Source of the DNA: Bugula neritina
Taxonomy: Eukaryota > Bryozoa > Gymnolaemata > Cheilostomatida > Bugulidae
DNA: 64,000 bases
NCBI GenBank assembly: GCA_964035545.1
Contig: OZ037766.1
Coordinates: forward strand, 15,950,722-16,014,721
Reading direction: 5' to 3'
In this document: in pieces, positions 13,001 to 24,600 of the stretch
Position numbering within the stretch: the stretch's first letter is position 1
Layout: the number at the start of each line of letters is the position of its first letter
Program-made: the position numbers and the translations under genes
The notes under the pieces: generated by a model
Told to the model about the DNA's origin: nothing
The model's database searches: none
The model's input: only the letters and a program-made list of their open reading frames with translations

Positions 13001-15672
13001 AACCATCAAAAGTCAGTTTGTTTAGACACTATATTATGTGGCACTATGTTGTGGCTTTAGAGTGCGGCTTAGGGGAGAATAAAAATTATATGTTGCCATA
13101 TCTGACCAACAATTAACATTTCATTATCATAGCATATAATTACAAGTACTAGATTTATATTAATGTAATTACATAACCGAAACAGACCAAATAAACAAGC
13201 AATGCACATAAATACACACATATATCAGTCTAATTTTAAAGTGTCACTGGTTTTGTGAGTGAACCATCGAGTCAATTTAGTTTGGTATTATGTTTTAGCC
13301 ATTACACTGCAACATTATTATACTGTGGTATAATAACATGGTTATGATATTACACTGTGGTATTATATGGTTATGGTATTACACTGTGGTATTATATGGT
13401 TATGGTATTACAATGCTATATTATATGATTATGGTATTACACTATGGTATTAGATGGTTATGATATTACACTGTGGTATTAGATGGTTATGATATTACAC
13501 TGTGGTATTATATGATTATGGTATTACACTGTGGTATTATATGGTTATGATATTACAATGCTGTATTATATGGTTATGGTATTACACTGTGGTATTATAT
13601 GGTTATGATATTACAATGCTGTATTATATGATTATGGTATTACACTGTGGTATCATATGGTTATGGTATTACACTGTGGTATCGTATGGTAGTGAAACTA
13701 CATTGTGCCCATAACATGGAACAAAAGTATTATGTTGCTATATCTGATCAATAATTAGCATCACACAACAAGATCAGTTAACATGTATAACATGTTCATA
13801 TATCAGTAAAACTATCACAGCATAGCTATTTATACTCGTACAATTAAGAATGTAATTTGTATATAGATCTTAAAGATATACAAATACAATCTTCTTGATA
13901 CAAGTATTGATTTCACATAAAACCTAACCTGTGCCTGCATATATTTTCATAAATTGTCTCTATTTTTAGTTTAATTACAAAGTAAAGCTTTTACTTGAAT
14001 AAAAAATATTATGCATCTACAAAATTAAGAAAAATTAAAGCTGTTTAATTATAATGATGGGTATTTGCTGGCATTGTGATCAATTGACAAGGTACATGCC
14101 TGAGGAGCATGCTGAGGCTACAATTAATTACTATGTTTATCAGCAGTACAACTAAATCAATACTTTGCAGGTTGTTCTAGAAGTAACAGTCATCTCAGCA
14201 TTATAGGCATTACATTATTTACCTAATCTCTAACACAAACCATGCTTGTCATTGCAAAGGGAACATACTACACTTGGCATAGATTTTCTTCAATTCTCAA
14301 CCCATCTGAACAAGTTGCTTTTAATTCAAAAACGCATTATTCGCATTATTTTCCACAAATCACCTACTGAACACACGTCACCTCTATTTATCAAAGCAGA
14401 AATTCTTCCTATTGATCTCTTGTATATCTACCGCCTATGTCTTCTTGGTCATTCAGCTTATTATACTCCATCTCACACCAAACAACCACCAACTTACCTC
14501 ACCAGACATTTTGAACTTTCCTTACCCTTACCTCTCTCTACCTCCGCAGCAGGTCATCGTCAAGTGTCCTACCAGATGTCTAGCAATTGGAATAAGCTAC
14601 CTCTGACTTTAAGACATCATCAAAGCTTTGCCACATTTAAAATATTGTTGAAAAAGCACCTACTAAAATCTTTAACTTAATCTGAATAAATAGTTCCCAC
14701 TATTTTTTCAACTGCCACTTGGGCCCCGTTCCTTGAATAGCTATGCTACTGAGCACATGGGCCCCCATCTTGACTTCGATTGATATTATATATAAATTGA
14801 ATTTAGCTCTTATTGTGTTACTGTTGTATATTTGTATTTTTTTGTCCTTTTGTTTTTTTTTGATGGAAATAAAGAAAACAAATAACCCATTTTAATTGGC
14901 AAAAATTTGTAGCTTTTTTTCAAAAGCTTCTTTACAGTTATTATTTACCAGAAATTTTGAAGCAATAATTATTTATTTATTACTAAGTTTTCTTTAGAAG
15001 AGCCAGGTGTTACATGAAATGTATAGAGTTTTTACAACTAATAACAACATACCTGCGGCCATAAGTAGATATAGCACCACCATCCATTCCACTGGTAGAG
15101 GCTTCAAAAAATTGAATAGTGGAAACCGGCATAGCTCAAAATTTCCACTCCATTTTGCAATAACAGTGTGTAAGCCACGTTCATGCATGCAGTCAAAGAT
15201 CATTAGCATACCTGTACATAAATAAAAGAGATAGTATACTAAAATAAGATACAAGAACAGTGCTAATTTTTTCTTTTAAAACACCCATTGTGCATGAGTT
15301 CTATTGTAATACAACAGTGTTACTGTATAAAAACAAGTATTTTATGTACTCAGATATTTAATTGAGAGATAAAAGTTCACAGAACTCGATATTTCTGTAT
15401 GACTTACCAAAGACTATTCTAAACACTGCCAAGCATGAACTGTCAACAGGTTTATGGCAAAGTTGCACAAAACTTTGAAAGGACGAAAAGTCAGAGCGAC
15501 TCAAACCAGTTTGCAAGCTGATAAATCTTTCTATGGAATGTCCAGAAGAACTCAGACTAGTAACTTGTTCCACAGGCTTAGTTACAGAGTTGTCCGTCTG
15601 CTGAGATGACTCATTGCTACTAGTTTTTCCATTGGAACTTTTTGTTTTGCTCTTTTTCTGTTTTGATGACAT
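4060..15672 (-). CDS. GGCX: Vitamin K-dependent gamma-carboxylase, complete, 15 exons
   Basis: An integral ER-membrane enzyme that converts Glu to gamma-carboxyglutamate in secreted proteins, coupled to oxidation of vitamin K hydroquinone to the epoxide. Exons in coding order: 15672-15408, 15211-15053, 12205-12040, 11870-11795, 11414-11308, 9639-9476, 9100-8955, 7839-7750, 7289-7158, 6850-6696, 6465-6272, 5864-5716, 5013-4890, 4538-4367, 4150-4060. All join in phase with GT-AG sites and give 729 residues (human about 758). Recognised blocks in order: [97 protein letters not shown]. Lys234 sits at the place of human Lys218, the proposed catalytic base, and His177 at human His160. The N-terminus is a Ser/Lys-rich cytosolic stretch; the C-terminus is a charged helix. 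ATG at 15672 was chosen because MSSKQKK follows; an in-frame ATG/TTG 9 bases upstream is possible. Its presence without visible clotting genes fits the known wide distribution of GGCX in animals. Confidence 0.95.
13310..13700. repeat. 29-bp minisatellite in GGCX intron 2
   Basis: About 13 tandem copies of a 29-bp unit close to GGTTATGGTATTACACTGTG plus GTATTATAT, with substitutions (ACAATGCTGT variants, GATTATGG variants). Because 29 is not a multiple of three, an apparent Tyr/Trp/Val-rich open frame runs through it; that frame is an artefact of the repeat. Confidence 0.85.
14246..14880 (+). mobile_element. Non-LTR retrotransposon 3' remnant (reverse transcriptase C-terminus)
   Basis: A 144-residue open frame at 14246-14680 carries the C-terminal region that follows the reverse transcriptase in jockey/CR1/L2-like LINEs: [13 protein letters not shown], then SPLF..AEILPI.LLYIY, then [16 protein letters not shown]...[12 protein letters not shown]. 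It is followed by about 200 bases ending in T-rich sequence and GATGGAAATAAAGAAAACAA, which looks like a LINE 3' tail. The element is truncated at the 5' end, as LINE copies often are, and is antisense within GGCX intron 2. Confidence 0.8.
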
Positions 15673-18660
15673 CTCTAGCAATCGAACTTTTCATATATTG
15701 AGATACTCTGGAAATAATAAATACGACAACAAACTTTATAAAAATGACCATATTAAGCGTAAACGCACTAGAAAATTAAAGTATGCTCTAATTTTACACT
15801 GTGAAGCCATAAACAAATATAAAACTGCCATAACACTCAAAATTAAACATTTTTGCTTGGCATACAATATCACAGTCTAGAAATGTGGACTCTCATATTA
15901 TGTTTTTCCTAACTATTCATTTCATATAATCCTGTGTCATGGCAGTGTTTTTGAGTATTTGCCCAAAAATTATTGAAAACTCTCTTGATGTTTCAAATAA
16001 TAATTATGGAAATTGAATAATAGATTGAAAACAACATTAACCACTTTTATCACAATAATAACTGAATGATATAATGTCTTAAATTCCTATGCTTAGAAAA
16101 CTATTAGCAATGTGACTGTAATTGTTAATAATTATAATCATAATATTCTTATATTTATATTTAGAGTATGATGTTAATTTTAGATATCTGATTTCAATAT
16201 AAGACTTGTAGAAAACTAACTTAGTAGTAATTTATTATTAAGGCCCAGTACGAGTATGACTGGGATTTGATCCTTCGTAAACGAAAAGGACATTTCAAAA
16301 GCTTGCGTTGAAAAAATTAAATCAATAACAAGATTGACAAATTAGAATTTTAACTCATAAAATTTCTATCCCAGCATTTTAGATGCTCTGAATTAGCAGG
16401 GATAAACATAAATTACCTAATGTAAATTAGAAAAATTAAAACCTAATACTAAAATGCAGCAATTCACACAATTAAATAAAAATATCAAATGATCAATATG
16501 ACTATTGTTATTATTGTTAAAAATAATATGCACATGGCTAAACATAAACAATCAAATAAAACAATCTCAACAGGTGCTAAGTTTTATGTTGATAGTTTGT
16601 TCAAATAATTATTTTACTAAAAACTAATAAATATAATGACATAGCAATAATCATAACGATAATGACTATGAGTAACATTAGCGATTACAGCCTCCGTGAC
16701 TCATGAGCACAACTGTCATTGTGACCATGCTCATCATTATTATGATGTTCATCTTTCTCACCAAAATAACAAAATACAAGATTATATCAGTAGGATTGTA
16801 AAACAGTTTACTAACAGCAACAATATTACTCAAAAAACATCAGTTACAAAAAAAGTCGCAGCTAGAAGAGCACATGTGCTTCTCCATTTTCAGAATTTGG
16901 GTTCAAATCACACCAGTTTTATTTCTAGCAAAATATTTCAATCAAAATCTTTATTATATTCTGTGGGTTTGTTAACATCAGAACTTGAAATACAAGGATT
17001 TGTGGAGTATATTTTATCAGCAAGATCTTAAAAATTTATTTTCCTGCCTTGCTTGTAAAAATTAGCTAGATACCTGCTTGACATGTGTATTAGTTTACCT
17101 CTTTCAATGTTAGCTATTGACTATCTGATCTGCTCAGTGTAAGCATGAATATGTGCATCTACTCACTTTTAATAATTTTATATTAGTTTTAATATAAATA
17201 CAATAAATTAAAATAATACAAACAGCTATACTTATACACTATACTAAACAAGTAACTATTTAAATTAATTTACATAGAAATATTGTCAATCAGTATTGCC
17301 ATGCCTAAAAGTAAATTAGTAATACTGATACTGTATTCTGTAACATTAACATACTGATAATATATATATTTGACTAATGGTAATAGTAATTAGTAATACT
17401 AAATCTAATAGTATTAGTTATGATAATATTTATATTAATACTGGTCACAAATGGCAGTATTGCTATTTATCTTGGTAATTAACTTTATTGCATCAATTAG
17501 TCTTGCACCTATAGGCTATAATTATAAGTGCAATTATACTCCTAAAAGTTTTAATTTTACTTGAAAAACATAAAAGATTAAAGAGAAGTTGTAGTTATAT
17601 TCTGTGTTAAATAATAAATATAGTACTAAATTTAATTGGCCCTAGAGCAACACTAACAATAATTTACTCTCAGTATGGGTATGAGTAAGTAATTAGCAGT
17701 AACACTAACACGAACTCTTAGAGTAACTCAGTAACACTAACTCTAATGGTAAGTCTAACAGTAAGTTGCTGTTAGACTCAGACTGACATTTGGTAACTCT
17801 AACTGTAAAACTAAATGACGATCATCATAATAATGATTTAAATTATCAATATCTGGTCATGATTATAATTACGCTAATAGTATTACTGTATTAGTATTAC
17901 TGCATAGTGTATTACTATTAGTATTACTATTACTATTAGTATTAGTATTAGACTAATACATTTACTAATAGTAATTAGTAATTACTAATTTGTAATTACT
18001 AATTAGATTTAGTATTACTATTAGTATTACTATTAGTATTATAAAATTAAATATTGTCATAGCAATTTACTTGACATTAAGATAACTTAAGTTCTCAGGC
18101 ACGATCAGATAATAATTTGAAGAAAATTACGAGAAAATTTTTACCGATCGTTGATGAAATTAAATGTTCATTTACAAAATAATTGAGGAGGTTTATTACG
18201 AACTGAATGCTGTGTCTGATTGCTCAATGTAGAAAAAGAAAACAAAGGGGAGGAACTTGGCAATGTTTAACCAATTAGATGTGAAATTCGCAAGCTAGCA
18301 CGCCTACTTGTAACAAAAAGTAATTGGGATCGCTATCCTTTAGTTTGTTATCTGCACTCAGTTTTATCAGTTAACCAAAACTTAGGACTGGTGAAATAGT
18401 TTCGATGAGAGATTTCTGAAGCAGAGTCCAAAGCTTCGATTTAAAAACTTACTCCCAGTCTTTGAAATAGCCGGATATAATTGAAAAAGGTTTATGGGTG
18501 CAAAAGAGAAAACTCGTACTAGTTACAGCATAACATAATGATAATGATGATCTGTATTCGGAACACTAACTGAGTCATCTATATTTACTTGAGTAGCGTG
18601 TTTGTTTCACTCAATTGTACTTTGAGTTATCACTTAACAGTAACATATAATTTATGTTAC
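15673..18660. promoter_or_regulatory. Head-to-head intergenic region between GGCX and MIB1
   Basis: GGCX starts at 15672 on the minus strand and MIB1 at 18661 on the plus strand, so this 3-kb stretch should hold both promoters and 5' UTRs. Most of it is very AT-rich. From about 17690 to 18045 it becomes low-complexity TAGTATTACTATTAGTATTA-type sequence. DNA nearest MIB1 (about 18190-18660) is of more normal composition and is the likelier promoter/5' UTR. No TATA box or CpG island could be singled out. An open frame at 16696-17031 (His-rich start) shows no family resemblance and was not called. Confidence 0.5.
17690..18045. repeat. Low-complexity TAGTATTAC/TAATAGTAA tract
   Basis: Degenerate short-period repeats of TAGTAT, TACTAT and TAATAC, densest at about 17875-18045, with TAACACTAACTCTAATGG-like words before them. 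No coding content. Confidence 0.7.
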
Positions 18661-21600
18661 ATGGCCTCAGAGAGCAACCAGAACCAGAATGCTATAAATC
18701 GAGTAGCCAGAGTCAACATACTAGATGGGATTGGAAGTAGGGTAATCAGAGGACCAAATTGGAAATGGGGAAAGCAAGACGGCGGAGAAGGTCATGTTGG
18801 TACAATTAGAAATTTTGAATCTCCTGAAGAAGTTGTCGTTGTTTGGGATAACGGGACAGCTGCGAATTATAGGTGTTCTGACTATTATGATTTAAGATTA
18901 TTGGATACGTCTCCTACTGGCTTGAAGCACGATGGAACTGTTTGTGACACTTGTAGAGCTCAGCCCATTTTTGGCATTCGATGGAAATGTGCAGAGTGTG
19001 GAAATTACGATTTGTGCTCGATGTGCTATCACGCTGACAAGCACAACGTCCGACATAGGTTTTTTAGACTTAACGCGCCTGGTCAAGAAAAGAGCCTGGT
19101 TGAATCTAGGAGAAAAACTAAAAAGATTTCTTTAAGGGGTATTTATCCTGGTGCCAGAGTAGTTAGAGGTGTTGACTGGCAATGGGATGACCAAGATGGA
19201 GGTAATGGCAAACGTGGAAAAGTAACAGAAATTCAAGACTGGAGTGCTGTCAGCTTAAAAAGTGCTGCTTATGTATTATGGGACAACGGTGCTAAAAACC
19301 TTTACAGGATCGGGTTTGATGGTAGTTATTGTATTTGACTGTTGGATATTGAATTCTTTTTTTTAAGTTCTGAATTTATGCAATATCAAACTGTAAATAA
19401 GCTTCTCATTTAGGTGGTTTGTTTAACTCATAACATACTTATGGTTAAAAGGGAGGACATATATCATAGTTTTTCAAGTTGAAGTTGTATGTAAATAGGG
19501 AAATTAGATTTACAGTCATTGAAAATTTATACTATTGCTTGCTGAACAGTTACTATAAAATGATAAATATGTATATGTATATATATTGGTAAGTAGTGAT
19601 AACTGGTAATGGTCTAACTCAATGACAAAATAAAGCAGAATGTTTTTATTCATTATAATTATTCTATACACGAAAGAGTAGGAGCATTGCTGATTGCTCT
19701 GTAAATATTTTAGAAATCTAGGTGAATTTTTATTTTCACTTATTTTGCATTTTCTTCTAATTCTAAAACATCTTTACCTTTTAAATTTTTCTTTGTGTAC
19801 TGAAAGTTACTATTTTGAGTGACCGTTTTAGAGCTGAAAATTTGCTTTTATTTATAGGGATGATGGACCTGAAAGTTGTCAATGATGCTAAAGGTGGTTC
19901 TGTATACAAGGATCATCTTCCATTGCTGGGACAACATAACTCAGAACTCAAAACCCCCAGTGTATCTTATCAAGTGGGTGATCAGGTATGAACAAGGACT
20001 TGTATTGCTACATAGACCTAATTATAAGGACATATATTTATTTTTTGAGTTTATCTAAACTGACAAAATAGTATTCCTAACATTTTGGAAGAACTGCTTT
20101 CAATTCTGTATACTATCAAATAGAAATAAGTGTAACCTTTGATCAAGGCAAGGTAATTATTGTCATAGGTAGGTGAGCCGATTTTTCAAGTAGTGCAAGT
20201 ATTCACTAAACCATAGCAAAAGATTACCAAGAACCTAGGTTTCATTGTAAAGTTTAGTAAATGTTTCTTTAATTAAGCGATTATAATTAGTATTAACAAG
20301 AAATAGCAGGTATTGATAAGTTGCAAGCAGTAGAGAATATGTATTAAGTTACTGCTGGTGTTGGTCTACAAGTAAGTAACTTGATACAAAACTAAAAACT
20401 TGTACAAGACTATAGTCATAATAAAGGGGAGGGGTGTCAAAGGAGAGTATCTGTTTTAACCTAAAGCCAAAGCTGCTAGTAAGCAAAAGATTTTTGTGAA
20501 AAAATAATTATTCATGTCAAGGCAGCATAAGCAATCGGCTATTTATTGGCTACATTGTATACATAATAATTTACTAAAACTAGTTCATCAACTAGAAATA
20601 CTGGTGGGTCAACTCTGTAGATGGTTTTGTATTATCTGATAGCAATTGAAAGTCTCACTTTTGAAGCAGTTACAACTAATTGTGTCTACAAGTAATAACA
20701 TGTGGAAAGTTAGAAGCATGCAAGTGTAAATGACAATTTTAAATTATAGGCAACCATACATATTCTTGATTTTTGTTGTGTTTTTCATAAATTGACTTAA
20801 ATTATGCGGTAAACATTCATAATCCCACTTTAAAATGTTGATAAAGGCTTTTCTAACAATATTATAATGGCCTATTTTTTGTCGACTTAAGTTTGGTTTA
20901 ATAAAATGATACATTTATAACTTTATTGTATATAAAATAGATCTAACATTTTAAAGTATAATTTAGGCCTACATTGTTAGAGAGGTGAGCAGTTGAAGAA
21001 ATTTTAAATGCTAAGTAAGTTGAATTGTGCTGTGATACAAGCAGGAAAAATCGAAAATAAAACATGCTATTAGAAATATGTTCATCATATTATTTTACAT
21101 TAACCAGGAAATATATTTTGATAAAATTGGCAAAAGATCAAAAGGAATAAATTAATATAAACTGGTTAATATTTATTAAATGATATCGTGTGAAGGTTGG
21201 TGTGAAGATAGTCAATACGGTGGTATTTAATAATCAGCTTTACTATTAAAAATAAGGTCAGCTTTTCTAGTGAAGTAATGCTAGTTCAACACTGCAAATA
21301 TCTTATTTCATTTTTTATTAGAAAAGCTTGAATTTACTGATTCTAGTTAACACAATTCCATTACATGGTGTATAATAATATTTGACAACATAGAGTGAAG
21401 AAAATTCCCTAAAATTTAGGGAATAGTGGTGGTTTAGTGGTTAGTGGTTCTGGCCTATTAAATACTAGGTCATGGGTTCAAATCCCGTCAGGTGATGTCA
21501 GAAAGAACACTGCGACTATTTCTGTTCAACAAGTAGAACCTCTAACTATGTTGCCAGCATGGTGAGAGGTACGGCTCCTAATCCACTGGGAAGCCTACCA

Positions 21601-24600
21601 CACAAGAATGTGGAAATTATTCCAACAATACAGAGTAAAATCAGTCAATTTTAAGCATTTTAAGACAAAAGGAAGATCTAGAAGAATGTCTATAATATCG
21701 AATCTAATTCTATTGTTGCAGGTTTGCATAGATTTAGAGTTAGAGATTGTTCAGTCACTTCAACATGGCCATGGTGGATGGACAGATGGGATGTATGAGT
21801 GTCTCAACGCCAATGGAACTGTGGTTGGTATAGACGAGGATCATGATGTGGTAGTCTCTTACCCCAGTGGTAACAGGTGAAACCCTTCAATTAATGGTTG
21901 CAGTTGTGAAAGTGAAAAGACTCTATCTTGTCTTTATTAGGGTAGTACTAGGGTTTTTGCTACACTGAAGACGCTATGGGCACAATTCTTCATTGTCTAA
22001 CAATTATATAATGCCAATCGTTGCCTTTAGCTATAATACACTTTTTTGATAAAAAATCCGTAGTTATATTCATAAGAAATTTCCATATCAAATGCTATGT
22101 CTGCTATTTTTTATTCAACTTAATCTAATAGACAGAGCAATTTTGGTTTCAGAAGGAGGTTTAAGTGGTAATAAAAAATCAAGTCTGTTTATGCTTCTGA
22201 TGAGTTCCCACACATTTAAATCCAACTCACAAAATTTTAGTTTCTTCTGCAAGTTATAATTCAATATCCACTGACTTCAAATTGAAGTTATTCTTCTTAT
22301 TATACTTTAGTGTTGGAGTATTCACCAATTTTCGTAATGGAAATGTTGCAAATGTCATGTTTTTTTAATTGAGAACAGATTATTTAGGAAAAACTTAAAA
22401 ATTCTAATATTTAGACCTGTGCTGCAGGGATTTATCTTACTTGAGTTTCAATTCAACTGTTGATAATATTATTTAAATAAGCTTGGCATGACTTCATACC
22501 TCTGATGACTCATGTAGCTGTATATCTGTAATGACTCATGTAGCTGTATATCTCTAATGACTCATGTAGATGTATACCTTTAATGACTCATGTAGCTGTA
22601 TATCTGTAATGACTCATGTAGCTGTATATCTCTGATGACTCATGTAGCTGTATACCTTTGATGACTCATGTAGCTGCATACCTCTGATGACCCATGCAGC
22701 TGTATATCTGTAATGACTCATGTAGCTGTATATCTCTGATGACTCATGCAGATGTATACCTTTGATGACTCATGTAGTTGTATACCTCTGATGACTCATG
22801 TAGCTGTATACCTCTGATGACTCATGCAGATGTATACCTTTGATGACTCATGTAGCTGTATACCTCTGATGACTCATGTAGCTGTATACCTTTGATGACT
22901 CATGTAGCTGCATACCTCTGATGACTCATACAGCTGTACATATGTTATGAGTCATGTAGCTATATATTTTCAGGTGGACGTTTAATCCTGCGGTCCTGAC
23001 TAAAGTACAGATTTTGACACATTCTTCCAGTGGTGGTGCAATTGGGGGCGTGGGAATTAATTCTGGAGGAGATAATTCTAACAATGTATTCAGTGTTGGT
23101 GATATGGTGCAGATATTGAACGATGTGGACAGAGTAAAGCAGCTTCAACGAGGTTTGACTACCAACAGGCTGAAATAGCATATTTATTTAATTTCACTTG
23201 TTCAGATTTCACTGCTTTCTCTGGTAATTTTTTTTCTGAAAATTTGACTATTCAGACCATAAAGACCTTTAACTGTTTAACATTATTTCACAACTTAAAA
23301 ACCGAAATGTTTTTGTCAAGTATGCAAGTATGCATTATATACTTCAAATTCCAGTTACTATAATTAATTGAGAACCCAACTAAATTAACTAAGGCTAAAA
23401 TTATTTCGCAAGTATAGCTAGTGGTTATAAGATATATTGGCAATAAATTAAATATATATGATAGTTTATCTGAGTTTTAAAACTTTACGATTTTAATGCT
23501 GTTTGTGATATTCTGTGTCGGTTGATATGTGAAATAGCGTGAATCAACTTCTAGTCACAAGTCATAGTAATTCACTTCTGTTCAACATGATTCGCATGTC
23601 ATAATCTCATAAATCAAATTAATTTGAGGTTGGGTTATATCAACCATAACTCGTTTAGCATACAACACTTTATGTAAAGGTCCTGTGGCATACAGCATTA
23701 GAATAAAGTTTTATAGACTTTGTAAACTTATAATGAAAACAATAACATACAATTTACTGATATGTTTAGTCGACATAATCAATCAATATTAACTTAAAGC
23801 AAAATGCTAGAGTGTTTAACTGCACAATACACACTATAATGTAGTATGCTATTAAGGTGAACGCTGTTAGTCCAAGTCTTAGCTCATTTAGTATTGACAT
23901 TGTCGAAGCCCCATTGAGATGAGCATGAAAATAAAACTTGCTGTGCTAGCTAGCTTATTCATGGCAGGAAATATATCTCAGTTTAGTGTATTAATGTTCC
24001 TGAAGCTAACAGGGTGTAGAAGCAACAGAATGTATTTTGAGTGACTGCTGTATCTACTTGCACAGGTCATGGTGAATGGGCTGAAGCTATGTCACCGACT
24101 CTAGGGAAGATAGGGGTAGTCAAACAGATATACCATGATAACGATTTGAAGATTGACGTCTGCGATACTTCCTGGACTTACAACCCTTTAGCGGTAATCA
24201 AGATGTCTGCCGGTAGTGAAACGGCCGCCTCTACTTCCGCTAATGAAGCAGCAAATGATGGAGAAAAGCTCAATGCTTTGCTGAAGAAGTTGTTTGAGAC
24301 TAACGTGTCTGGTAAGTGGCTATATTGTATTTACCTGTCAGGTTGATACGTAGCAGCAAATAACACTGAATCTTATTTTTATTAATTGCATGTTATATGC
24401 TTTTCAAGTATTGAAATGAAACTTTCAAATTAATTATGGATAAAATGTGGCACCGGAAAATTTGTAATTTTAAAAGTCTATATTGTTTCTTCGTGGTGTG
24501 CATCTTGCAGTATGCAGTCGTTTGTTACTGGTTTGTTGTGGTTAGAGCGTCAATGTGTTTCACAGGAGATATCAATGAAGAGCTGGTAAAAGCTGCAGCT

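Noticed and set aside
13502-13714. Tyr/Trp/Val-rich open frame
   Set aside because: Created by the 29-bp minisatellite.
16696-17031. 111-residue open frame with a His-rich start
   Set aside because: Isolated, in AT-rich intergenic DNA, no splice context and no family resemblance; the His run comes from CATCAT-like words.
21420-21500. Possible tRNA gene
   Set aside because: A- and B-box-like words are present, but no acceptor-stem pairing was seen and the sequence continues as a SINE body.
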